From: Peptoniphilaceae bacterium
GTDB taxonomy: Bacteria > Bacillota > Clostridia > Tissierellales > Peptoniphilaceae
Direction of reading: 5' to 3'
Length of the DNA stretch: 64,000 bases
NCBI GenBank assembly: GCA_902363535.1
Contig: CABJAE010000006.1
Location: forward strand, 1-64,000
Part shown: positions 1 to 7,613 of the stretch, piece after piece
Numbering within the stretch: position 1 is the first letter of the stretch
Layout of the letters: every line of letters begins with the position of its first letter
The notes under the pieces: generated by a model
Told to the model about the DNA's origin: nothing
Databases searched by the model: none
The model's input: the letters and a program-made list of their open reading frames with translations, nothing else
Program-made: the position numbers and the translations under genes

Positions 1-1
1 G

Positions 2-76
2 CAAGACAAATTAAAACGCATAATGATTAGAGAAATGGAGAGAGAAAAACATCAAAAAGTCGATAAAAATGATTAG
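2..76 (+). CDS. 3' tail of an unidentified gene
   Basis: An open frame enters from the left edge and ends at a TAG at 74-76. The 24 residues visible are highly charged and include MIREMEREKHQKVDKND at the end. It is not in frame with the coupling-protein remnant that follows 12 bases later. It is too short to identify; it could be the end of an upstream transfer gene or of an element inserted into virD4. Confidence 0.3.
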   Translation, partial: QDKLKRIMIREMEREKHQKVDKND

Positions 77-87
77 AAAGTCCTTGA

Positions 88-897
88 CAAGTTGTTACAG
101 GAAAAACTGCCAAGTCAATTCTAATATCTTGTGGAGCAAGACTTGCACCTTTTGATATAAGAGAGCTTAGAGAACTAATGAGCGAAGATGAATTAGAGCT
201 TGATAAAATTGGAGATAGAAAAACTGCTTTATTCGTAATAATATCAGATACAGATGATACCTTTAACTTTGTAGTTTCAATAATGTATTCTCAACTATTT
301 AATCTTCTATGTGATAAGGCAGATGATGTGTATGGTGGAAGACTTCCAGTTCATGTTAGGTGTCTACTTGATGAGTTTGCAAATATAGGATTAATTCCTA
401 AATTTGAAAAATTGATTGCAACAATTCGTTCAAGAGAAATATCGGCAAGCATAATACTGCAAGCACAATCTCAATTAAAAGCAATCTATAAAGACCATGC
501 AGATACAATAGTTGGTAACTGCGACTCTACACTCTTTTTAGGAGGAAAAGAAAAAACAACAGTAAAAGAATTATCTGAAACCTTAGGAAAAGAAACCATA
601 GACCTATATAACACATCAGAAACAAGATCCAATCAAAAATCTTTTGGTCTAAATTACCAAAAAACTGGCAAGGAACTTATGAGTCAAGATGAAATAACTG
701 TAATGGATGGCGGTAAGTGTATTTATCAGTTAAGAGGAGTAAGACCTTTTCTATCTGATAAATTCGATATTACAAAGCATAAGAATTACAAGTTGTTGGA
801 AGATTATGATAAGAAAAACTTGTTTGATGTGGAAGAGTATTTAACAAATAGAGATAAAATAAAAATAAACAGGAACAGTTTGATTACAAGATTATGA
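88..897 (+). pseudogene. virD4: VirD4/TraG coupling protein, C-terminal part only
   Basis: The coupling protein is the membrane ATPase that delivers the relaxase-DNA complex to the secretion channel. Homology to Tn1549-type VirD4 starts near base 95 with TGKTAKSILISCGARLAPF and runs to the normal C terminus. Clear motifs are SDTDDTFNF, the Walker-B-like block VRCLLDEFANIG, then RSREISASIILQ and the late block DGGKCIYQLRGVRPFLS. In frame upstream there are stops at 85-87 and 70-72, and the other two frames are closed too, so the N-terminal membrane segments and Walker A region cannot join on within this window. A usable ATG for the remnant is at 178. Either the gene is 5'-truncated or another element was inserted into it. 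The product alone could not couple transfer. Confidence 0.8.
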
Positions 898-922
898 ATT
901 AAGCCTAGGATAAAAATATTTT

Positions 923-931
923 TGGTATAAT
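923..931 (+). promoter_or_regulatory. Extended -10 promoter for the ClbS-like gene
   Basis: TGGTATAAT (TG at 923-924, TATAAT at 926-931) sits 27 bases before the ATG at 959, with a GGAGG ribosome binding site at 948-952. No good -35 box is visible, which is common for extended -10 promoters. It suggests the two cargo genes have their own transcription start. Confidence 0.45.
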
Positions 932-958
932 ATCTATATAAACCATGGAGGTAGGCAT

Positions 959-1495
959 ATGAGGTCTTATGAAAGTAAGGAAGAATTAAAAAATGAGATA
1001 AAGAAAACTTTTGGAAAATATATTTCAGAGTTTGATAATATCCCAGAAGAATTAAAAGATAAAAGAGTAGATCAAGTTGATAGGACACCAGCTGAAAATC
1101 TTGCCTATCAAGTAGGTTGGACAACTTTAGTTTTGAAATGGGAAGAAGATGAAAAAAAGGGAATTGAGGTTAAAACGCCATCTGACAAATTTAAGTGGAA
1201 TCAACTTGGAGAATTGTATCAATGGTTTACAGATACCTATGCTCATAAATCGTTAAAGGAATTAAAAGAACAACTATCACAGAATATAGAAGATATTTAC
1301 TCTTTGATAGATAATCTTACAGAGGAAGAATTATTTAAACCACATATGAGAAAATGGGCAGATGAAGCAACAAAAACTGCAACTTGGGAAGTATATAAAT
1401 TTATCCATGTAAATACAGTAGCACCATTTGGAACATTTAGGACTAAGATTAGAAAATGGAAAAAACTTAATAATTTTGTGAATGTAATTAAATAA
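959..1495 (+). CDS. ClbS/DfsB family four-helix protein
   Basis: The 178-residue protein matches the ClbS/DfsB (DUF1706) family by pattern: N-terminal helix with a YESKEEL-type start, the RTPAENLAYQVGWTTLVLKWE block, a central KFKWNQLGELYQWF segment and a C-terminal GTFRTKIRKWKKL helix. Family members resemble DinB-like bundles; ClbS itself protects DNA from the genotoxin colibactin in E. coli, but most Firmicutes members have no known job. The start at 959 follows GGAGG. It lies between virD4 and the PIN gene, with only 17 bases to the latter, so the two are probably co-transcribed as cargo. A role in protecting DNA or in self-defence is inference only. Confidence 0.75.
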   Translation: MRSYESKEELKNEIKKTFGKYISEFDNIPEELKDKRVDQVDRTPAENLAYQVGWTTLVLKWEEDEKKGIEVKTPSDKFKWNQLGELYQWFTDTYAHKSLKELKEQLSQNIEDIYSLIDNLTEEELFKPHMRKWADEATKTATWEVYKFIHVNTVAPFGTFRTKIRKWKKLNNFVNVIK

Positions 1496-1512
1496 TAAGG
1501 TTGGTGCTTTAA

Positions 1513-2982
1513 TTGAATTATGAAAAATTTAAAAAAATAATAAATAGAAAAACCTCTATAATAGTATTAGATACAAATGTAATACTTGACTTAGCTCGAT
1601 ATTCATTATATAGTAGCAAAAACATATTAGAAATTTTCAAGGAGTGTAAGGATTTAATATGGATTCCGAATCAAGTGTATAAAGAATTTAATAAAAATAA
1701 ATATAGCGTATTCGGACAATTGAAAAAAAAGTATCAAAATTTTGAAAAAGATTTACTAAGAGTAATTGAAAGGAGTCAAAAAAATTTAGAGAGTGTCTTG
1801 ATTAAATCATCTAAATATAATTATTTTGGAAGAAAAAATTTGGAGAATGATTTAAATAACAAGTTAGTTGAATTAAAACAAATAATCAAATCTTATAAAA
1901 ATAGTGTTGGTATTGAATATGATGAAATAACAACAGATTCTCCTGAAATAATTAAAGATATAGATAATCTTATTTCATATTTAGAAAAAAATAATAGGAT
2001 AGGTAATAGGATAAGGTTTAGTGAACAATTAAAAATTATTAGAGAGGGTGAACTTAGGTATAAATATAAAATTCCGCCTGGATATGAGGACATTAATAAA
2101 GATGGAGTTGAAAAATTTGGAGATTTATTTGTTTGGAAAGAGATATTAGATTTACCAGTTGAAAAATCAGTAAAAGATATTATTTTTATTACGAATGATA
2201 TAAAAGAAGACTGGTGGAGTAAGGATAGTCAAGATAATTTAGTAGTTCACGATAAATTATTAAGTGAATTTAAAGAAAAAAATCCAAATGTAAATATTGA
2301 ATTTTTAACAACAGGAATGTTTCAGAATTTCGCTTCAAAAGTATATGATAGATATGATTTTAATGTTTATGTAGATTTAAATAGAAAAGATGTGTCATAT
2401 GTAGAAAGAGTAAAACAAGATATTTCTAATGATATAGTTGACAGTATTTATAATAACAACTATTATTATCTAGAATCGTATGTTATTGGAAGTGAGGGTA
2501 TTGAAGAATTAGATATAAATAATTGTGAATTCAATGAGATATTAGATACTTATGAAGAGTTTACAGACGAGATTGTTAGTATAACTTATGAGCTAGAATA
2601 TTTAATAAATTTAAGTTGTGTATCCTTTGATTATTGGGGACGTGATGATGATACAAAAGAAGTCATACAATCACCACCAATAGAACAAGAATTTAGTGGA
2701 AGTGTCATAGTTAATGTCACAAGATTAATTAATAAAGATGATATCGAAGAAGATTCTTTTTATATTAATAATGATAAAGAATATACAGATATTGAAATAA
2801 TTGAAATTCAGATAGATCAAGATTCTATAAACAAAAATGAAGAAGACTACGATGACTCTTATTTAGAAGAGGAGAATTACAATAATGATTATGCATTTAT
2901 TTGCTCTAAATGTGGAAAGGGATTTAAGGATAGGCGAGAAGATGTAGGTGGTATTTGTCGAGATTGTTCATTTAATGATTAA
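1513..2982 (+). CDS. PIN-domain protein with C-terminal zinc ribbon
   Basis: The 489-residue protein opens with a PIN-like nuclease core: IIVLDTNVILDLARY at about residues 16-30 carries the first catalytic aspartates, and VKDIIFITNDIKEDWW near residue 225 looks like the late acidic motif. This arrangement fits the large PIN-like (PIN_8/DUF4935) group, predicted ribonucleases. A middle region of about 200 residues is acidic and unrecognised. The C terminus has two CxxC pairs (ICSKCGKGF and GICRDC), a probable zinc ribbon. The start is TTG at 1513; nearby ATGs are out of frame. It follows the ClbS-like gene closely and ends before a terminator. A role in abortive infection or element maintenance is possible but not shown. 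Confidence 0.65.
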   Translation: MNYEKFKKIINRKTSIIVLDTNVILDLARYSLYSSKNILEIFKECKDLIWIPNQVYKEFNKNKYSVFGQLKKKYQNFEKDLLRVIERSQKNLESVLIKSSKYNYFGRKNLENDLNNKLVELKQIIKSYKNSVGIEYDEITTDSPEIIKDIDNLISYLEKNNRIGNRIRFSEQLKIIREGELRYKYKIPPGYEDINKDGVEKFGDLFVWKEILDLPVEKSVKDIIFITNDIKEDWWSKDSQDNLVVHDKLLSEFKEKNPNVNIEFLTTGMFQNFASKVYDRYDFNVYVDLNRKDVSYVERVKQDISNDIVDSIYNNNYYYLESYVIGSEGIEELDINNCEFNEILDTYEEFTDEIVSITYELEYLINLSCVSFDYWGRDDDTKEVIQSPPIEQEFSGSVIVNVTRLINKDDIEEDSFYINNDKEYTDIEIIEIQIDQDSINKNEEDYDDSYLEEENYNNDYAFICSKCGKGFKDRREDVGGICRDCSFND

Positions 2983-3002
2983 TAATATAGGATATTTTAT
3001 TA

Positions 3003-3036
3003 AAGCAGTAATTATAAAGTTTACTGCTTTTTTTAT
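3003..3036 (+). terminator. Terminator after the PIN gene
   Basis: AAGCAGTAA (3003-3011) pairs perfectly with TTACTGCTT (3021-3029) around a 9-base loop, followed by T residues. It separates the ClbS/PIN cargo from the transfer operon. Confidence 0.75.
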
Positions 3037-3057
3037 ACTCAAAATTAGGAGGTTAAG

Positions 3058-3084
3058 ATGTTAAGGATAAGAGCTCCTACTTAG
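3058..3084 (+). CDS. Eight-codon leader peptide MLRIRAPT
   Basis: A tiny ORF (ATG 3058, stop TAG 3082-3084) has an excellent ribosome binding site, AGGAGG at 3047-3052, five bases upstream. It encodes MLRIRAPT and is followed by a terminator hairpin (3110-3139) and then the transfer operon. This is the layout of a translation-dependent attenuator. R-I-R is a plus-X-plus motif, the type known from ErmDL-like leaders to arrest ribosomes when macrolides are bound. Whether it does so here is inference. The peptide is too short to recognise by family. Confidence 0.5.
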   Translation: MLRIRAPT

Positions 3085-3109
3085 AACAATTTAATAAGGA
3101 ATAATGTAT

Positions 3110-3144
3110 AGCGATTGGAAATAAATAGATCCAGTCGCTTTTTT
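3110..3144 (+). terminator. Terminator/attenuator before the transfer operon
   Basis: AGCGATTGGA (3110-3119) pairs with TCCAGTCGCT (3130-3139; one G-U pair) over a 10-base loop and is followed by a run of T. It lies 25 bases after the leader peptide stop and 38 bases before the SSB-like gene, so it can only act on transcripts heading into the transfer operon. Confidence 0.75.
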
Positions 3145-3177
3145 AATTGAAATTTATAGATTAAGGAGAAGAAATTA

Positions 3178-3489
3178 ATGGATAGAGAAATGATAAATAT
3201 TAATGCAAATTTAGTTAAGGAAGCTGAATTTTCAGAATTTGAAAAAGATGGAGAAAGTGTTCAAGTAGCAAATTTTGCTCTTGTAAAAAAATATGGAAAA
3301 GGCAAAGAATATACAAATTGCTCAGTATATGGAGAAAAGGTAGAAATTGCAAAAGAATTTGAAAAAGGAGATCTGATCCATGTCTTTGGATATTTCAAAG
3401 AAAACAAAAAAGGAGATAAGGTCTACAAGAATTTTATAGTTAAATCACTAAACAAAATAGAAAATAAGAAAGAAAACGAGGAGGAATAA
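3178..3489 (+). CDS. SSB-like OB-fold protein of the ICE
   Basis: The 103-residue product has the OB-fold pattern of short single-strand-binding-like proteins: SVQVANFALVKKYGKG, then YTNCSVYGEKVEIA, then FEKGDLIHVFGYFKE. It resembles the second half of the protein at 24993-25649 (shared YTNCS and YG block and a GD-hydrophobic-FG strand), so the ICE carries two related OB proteins. It lacks the acidic SSB tail that recruits partner proteins, apart from a short C-terminal run of glutamates. It probably coats transferred or replicating ICE DNA. An AAGGAG-like site precedes ATG 3178, and the gene leads the transfer operon with one base before the next start codon. Confidence 0.65.
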   Translation: MDREMININANLVKEAEFSEFEKDGESVQVANFALVKKYGKGKEYTNCSVYGEKVEIAKEFEKGDLIHVFGYFKENKKGDKVYKNFIVKSLNKIENKKENEEE

Positions 3490-3490
3490 T

Positions 3491-3706
3491 ATGGAATTTT
3501 TTACAGCTGGAGTTGGAGTTTTAAAAACACTTGTAACTGCAATTGGTGCAGGTTTAGGAGCATGGGGAGTTATTAACTTAATGGAAGGTTATGGTAATGA
3601 TAACCCTGGTGCTAAATCTCAAGGTATTAAGCAGCTTATGGCTGGTGGAGGAATTGTGCTAATCGGTATCAAATTAATTCCACTACTTGCAAATGCTTTA
3701 AAATAG
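3491..3706 (+). CDS. Maff2 family pilin-like membrane protein
   Basis: A 71-residue hydrophobic protein with two membrane segments (about residues 5-28 and 47-68) separated by a short loop, MEGYGNDNPGAKSQGIKQLM. This is the Maff2 family found next to TrbL and VirB4 in Tn1549-like elements, and its size and topology fit a VirB2/TrbC-like subunit of the secretion channel. It is tightly packed between the OB protein and the TrbL gene. Assignment as a pilin is by position and topology, not by a catalytic motif. Confidence 0.75.
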   Translation: MEFFTAGVGVLKTLVTAIGAGLGAWGVINLMEGYGNDNPGAKSQGIKQLMAGGGIVLIGIKLIPLLANALK

Positions 3707-3716
3707 GAGAAAGTCT

Positions 3717-4580
3717 ATGTTTGGTATCTTTGACAAGCTAACTGAATTTTTTAAGGATATGCTACTCGGAGGTATCAAAGCAAATCTTGAGTCCATGTTC
3801 TTAGATATAAATGACAAGGTAGGAGTTATTGCAACTGATGTTGGGAAGACACCAATGGGTTGGAATGGAGAAGTATATAACTTCATAAAAAACATTAATG
3901 ATAATGTGATTGTTCCAATAGCAGGTCTTATCATAACAGCAGTTTTATGTATTGAACTCATAAATATGGTTATGCAAAAGAATAATATGCACGATACGGA
4001 TACATTTGAGTTTTTCAAATACATTATAAAGATGTTTATAGCAGTCTACCTTGCAAGCCATGCCTTTGAATTTTCAATGGCAGTCTTTGATGTGGCACAA
4101 AATCTTGTAAACAAAGCGGCAGGGGTAATCACTACTTCTGCCACTGTTTCAGGAGATCAGATAGTTGCAATGGTTGATACATTAAAAGAAAAAGAAATAG
4201 GTGAGCTTTTAATGATACTAGTTGAAACGAGCCTTGTAAGGATTGCAATTCAAGGAATATCACTAGTTATAACATTAATAGTATATGGGCGTATGTTTGA
4301 AATATATGTCTACTCATCAGTATCATCCATTCCATTTGCGACTATGGGAAATAAAGAATGGGGTCAGATTGGAACAAATTATATCAAGGGACTTTTTGCC
4401 TTGGGACTACAAGGTTTGTTTTTGATGGTATGTTTAGGTATCTACACTGTTTTAATAAGGACGGTGCAGGTTACAGATATTCACGCAAGCTTGTTTAGTA
4501 TATTAGGATATGCTCTACTTCTTGGACTTATGATGTTTAAGAGTGGAACAGTTGCAAAAAGTATTATGAATACGCACTAG
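3717..4580 (+). CDS. TrbL/VirB6-like membrane channel protein
   Basis: The 287-residue protein has five or six membrane helices (about residues 65-85, 100-120, 155-180, 185-205, 235-255 and 260-280), as expected for the inner-membrane VirB6/TrbL component that forms the DNA passage of type IV secretion systems. The N-terminal soluble part contains GKTPMGWNGEVYNFIKNIND, a block recurrent in Firmicutes ICE homologues. It follows Maff2 by 10 bases with a GGAGAAAG site and precedes the small coiled-coil gene, so it is part of the transfer operon. Confidence 0.8.
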   Translation: MFGIFDKLTEFFKDMLLGGIKANLESMFLDINDKVGVIATDVGKTPMGWNGEVYNFIKNINDNVIVPIAGLIITAVLCIELINMVMQKNNMHDTDTFEFFKYIIKMFIAVYLASHAFEFSMAVFDVAQNLVNKAAGVITTSATVSGDQIVAMVDTLKEKEIGELLMILVETSLVRIAIQGISLVITLIVYGRMFEIYVYSSVSSIPFATMGNKEWGQIGTNYIKGLFALGLQGLFLMVCLGIYTVLIRTVQVTDIHASLFSILGYALLLGLMMFKSGTVAKSIMNTH

Positions 4581-4589
4581 GAGGAATAA

Positions 4590-4880
4590 ATGTTAAAAAA
4601 GAAAAATTGTGCTTTATTGGGACTTGGAATTTTATTAGGAGGAACTTATGAAATTGTAAAAGAGAAGAAAAGAAATGAAGAGATTAGAAACTTAAAGAGG
4701 AGAATAAATAGGCTCGGAAGATGTCACAATGAATTTGTTATGTATCAAGGAGAATACAATGACAGAAATGAAGAAAAACAAGAAGAATTAGAAGAAAGAA
4801 TTAGCTACCTAGAAGAAGAAACAACATCTAATTATGACCATATACTTGAACTTTCCAAAGAAGAAGTAGAGGGAGATTAA
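4590..4880 (+). CDS. Small membrane-anchored coiled-coil protein
   Basis: I do not recognise a family. The 96-residue protein has one short N-terminal hydrophobic segment (about residues 8-24, CALLGLGILLGGTYEIV) followed by a highly charged, helix-prone region with heptad-like leucines. It sits inside the transfer operon, one base before the PrgI start codon, with GGAGG before its own ATG. A structural role in the secretion channel is likely from its location, but unproven. Confidence 0.6.
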   Translation: MLKKKNCALLGLGILLGGTYEIVKEKKRNEEIRNLKRRINRLGRCHNEFVMYQGEYNDRNEEKQEELEERISYLEEETTSNYDHILELSKEEVEGD

Positions 4881-4881
4881 A

Positions 4882-5292
4882 ATGGCATATGTACCAATAC
4901 CAAAAGATTTGGACAAGATTAAAACAAAGGTTGCCTTTAACTTAACTAAAAGACAACTTATAGGTTTTTCTGTGGCAGGAGTAATTGGCATACCAACCTA
5001 TTTATTTATGAAGAAATATCTACCTAATGATGTTTCAATCATTGTAATGCTAATAGTAACCCTGCCAATCTTTTTTATAACCTTATATGAAAAAGACACC
5101 TTAACTTTTGAAAAATATTTTAAATTTTTCTATCTTCATAAGTTTTATCAACCAACTAAGAGAATAAGAAAGGAGGCATACCTTGAAGCAAAGAAAAAAG
5201 CAAATCAGCGACTTAAATCTAAGGGAAAAACAATTAAAAAAAGACCGAAAGGAAGTAAGAAGGCTAAAAACAAAGAAAGATTCAACAAATAG
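4882..5292 (+). CDS. prgI: PrgI family type IV secretion protein
   Basis: The 136-residue protein carries the PrgI pattern: an N-terminal soluble stretch with VPKDLDKIKTKVAFNLTKRQ-like sequence, two adjacent membrane helices (about residues 30-48 and 52-72), then EKDTLTFEKYFKFFY and a lysine-rich tail. PrgI proteins take the VirB3 place beside VirB4. The last 110 bases overlap the start of virB4, whose ribosome binding site lies inside this gene, which suggests translational coupling. Confidence 0.82.
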   Translation: MAYVPIPKDLDKIKTKVAFNLTKRQLIGFSVAGVIGIPTYLFMKKYLPNDVSIIVMLIVTLPIFFITLYEKDTLTFEKYFKFFYLHKFYQPTKRIRKEAYLEAKKKANQRLKSKGKTIKKRPKGSKKAKNKERFNK

Positions 5293-7606
5293 TCTTCTAA
5301 GTGTACTTTTAAAGAAAGAGAAGAAGAGATTTACTGTTGAGGATACTATTCCATATATAAGAATGTTACCAGAGGGCATATGCCAGTTAGATGAAAAAAA
5401 TTATTCAAAGACAATTTCATTTCAAGATATAAATTACCAGTTGGCATTGGAAGAAGATAGAGATTTAATCTTTAACCAATTTGCCAACTTTTTAAATTCT
5501 TTTGATCCAAGTGTCCACATTGAACTTTCATATGTAAATCAATTAGGAAGAAATAAAGACCTACAAGATGCAATTAAAATTGCTGATAAGGGAGACTTCT
5601 ATGACGATGTAAGAAAAGAGTTTAGGGAGATGTTAAAGCTTCAACTTGCAAAGGGCAATAACGGACTTAAAAAGATGAAGTATATAACCTTTACGACAGA
5701 AGCTGATAACCTAGAGCAAGCAAGAGCAAAGCTAAATAGACTTGAAGTAGATATTTTATCCAACTTTAAATCTATGGGAGTAAGAGCAGAGAGTCTTGAT
5801 GGCGAAGAAAGACTAAGACTTGTTCATGATATGTTAAATCCAGACAAGAACTTTAATTTTTCATATAAAGATTTGAAGAAGAAAGAGTCTACAAAATCAC
5901 ATATAACTCCCAATATCTTTAATTTTGCACCGGCAAATAATTTTAAATTTGGGAAATTCATTGGAGCAGTAAGTCATTTTCAAATACTTGCAAGTGAGTT
6001 ATCAGACAGAATGTTATCTGAGTTTTTAGATATTGATGATAATATTTATGTAGCTTTTCATATAGATGTAGTTGAACAAGCAGAAGCTATTAAACTCATT
6101 AAAAGAAAAAACACAGACCTAGACAGAATGAAAATTGAAGAACAAAAAAAAGCAGTTCGTGCTGGATATGATATGGATATTATTCCATCAGATATAAATA
6201 CCTTTGGTGCGGATGTTAAGTCCATGTTATCTGACTTACAAAATAGAGATGAAAGGCTCTTTGTAGTTACCATTGTAATGATGAATTTTGCTAGAACTAA
6301 TCAAAAATTAGAAAACACTATTGCTCAAATCTCATCAATTGCTAACAGACATAATTGTCAGGTAAAAAGATTATCTCACCAACAAGAGCAAGGACTTGTT
6401 TCTGTCTTACCTTTGGGAGTTAATCAAGTCGAGATAAAAAGATTTTTAACTTCATTATCAACGGCAGTATTTATGCCTTTTACAACCGAAGAGCTATTTA
6501 TTGATTCAGCAAATTCTTTGTACTATGGATTAAATGCCCTTAGCCAAAACTTGATTATGGCAGATAGGAAGAAACTAAAGAACCCTAACGGATTAATATT
6601 AGGTACACCAGGTTCTGGTAAATCTTTCTCAGCAAAGAGAGAGATGGCAAATGCAATTCTTGTAACAGACGATGATGTAATTATTTGTGATCCTGAAGGC
6701 GAGTATTCAAACCTTGTAAAACAATTTAATGGAGAAGTTATTAAAGTTTCAGCAAAGTCAAAGGACTATCTAAATCCACTAGATATTAATATGAACTATG
6801 GAGATGGGGACGCACCTTTAAAGGATAAGGCAAATTTCATAATGTCTATGCTTGAACTTGTAGTAGGAGGATCTGGTCTTACTGCTGCAGAAAAATCCGT
6901 TATAGATAGGTGCTTACCAAAGATATATCAAAAATATTTTGAAGACCCAAAACCAGAAAATATGCCAATATTAGGAGATTTATACGATATGCTCCTATCT
7001 CAAGAAGAGGGAGTTGGTAGAAAACTCGCAACAGAAATGGAAATTTATGTTAAAGGAAGTCTTAATGTATTTAATAATAGGTCTAATGTTGACCTAAATA
7101 GACAACTGCTCTGTTTTGATATAAAAGAGCTAGGAACACAACTTAAAAAAATAGGTATGCTTGTAATTCAAGACCAGGTTTGGAACAAGGTTTCCCTTAA
7201 TAGAGGAAGCAAGTCTACAAGATACTATATAGATGAGTTCCACCTTTTATTAAAAGACCCACAAACTGCTTCATATTCAGTAGAAATCTGGAAAAGATTT
7301 AGAAAATGGGGCGGTATTCCAACAGGTATAACTCAAAACGTAAAAGACCTTTTAACAAGTCAGGAAATTGAAAATATCTTTGATAATACAGACTTTGTTC
7401 TAATGTTAAATCAAGCATCTGGAGATAGAGATATTCTTGCTAAGAAATTAAAAATATCACCTTATCAGTTAAACTATATTACTAACTCAAATGCAGGTGA
7501 GGGACTATTATTCTTTGGAAATACTATTGTTCCATTTATTGATAAATTCCCTAAAGACACTATGCTATATAAGCTAATGACAACTAAACCAGAAGAAGCT
7601 AAGTAG
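5183..7606 (+). CDS. virB4: VirB4-type secretion ATPase
   Basis: The 807-residue protein powers assembly of the conjugation channel. After a basic N terminus, the VirB4 N-domain begins with DTIPYIRMLPEGICQ and FQDINYQLA. The ATPase domain has Walker A GTPGSGKSFSAKREM near residue 472, VIICDPEGEY, a Walker B region RYYIDEFHLLL near 685, and ITQNVKDLLTS. Length is normal for the Tn1549 type. The chosen start is TTG at 5183 because AAGGAGG lies 6 bases upstream and no in-frame ATG occurs before the conserved domain. This makes an unusually long 110-base overlap with prgI. It is followed 7 bases later by the hydrolase gene. Confidence 0.9.
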   Translation: MKQRKKQISDLNLREKQLKKDRKEVRRLKTKKDSTNSLLSVLLKKEKKRFTVEDTIPYIRMLPEGICQLDEKNYSKTISFQDINYQLALEEDRDLIFNQFANFLNSFDPSVHIELSYVNQLGRNKDLQDAIKIADKGDFYDDVRKEFREMLKLQLAKGNNGLKKMKYITFTTEADNLEQARAKLNRLEVDILSNFKSMGVRAESLDGEERLRLVHDMLNPDKNFNFSYKDLKKKESTKSHITPNIFNFAPANNFKFGKFIGAVSHFQILASELSDRMLSEFLDIDDNIYVAFHIDVVEQAEAIKLIKRKNTDLDRMKIEEQKKAVRAGYDMDIIPSDINTFGADVKSMLSDLQNRDERLFVVTIVMMNFARTNQKLENTIAQISSIANRHNCQVKRLSHQQEQGLVSVLPLGVNQVEIKRFLTSLSTAVFMPFTTEELFIDSANSLYYGLNALSQNLIMADRKKLKNPNGLILGTPGSGKSFSAKREMANAILVTDDDVIICDPEGEYSNLVKQFNGEVIKVSAKSKDYLNPLDINMNYGDGDAPLKDKANFIMSMLELVVGGSGLTAAEKSVIDRCLPKIYQKYFEDPKPENMPILGDLYDMLLSQEEGVGRKLATEMEIYVKGSLNVFNNRSNVDLNRQLLCFDIKELGTQLKKIGMLVIQDQVWNKVSLNRGSKSTRYYIDEFHLLLKDPQTASYSVEIWKRFRKWGGIPTGITQNVKDLLTSQEIENIFDNTDFVLMLNQASGDRDILAKKLKISPYQLNYITNSNAGEGLLFFGNTIVPFIDKFPKDTMLYKLMTTKPEEAK

Positions 7607-7613
7607 GTGTGAT

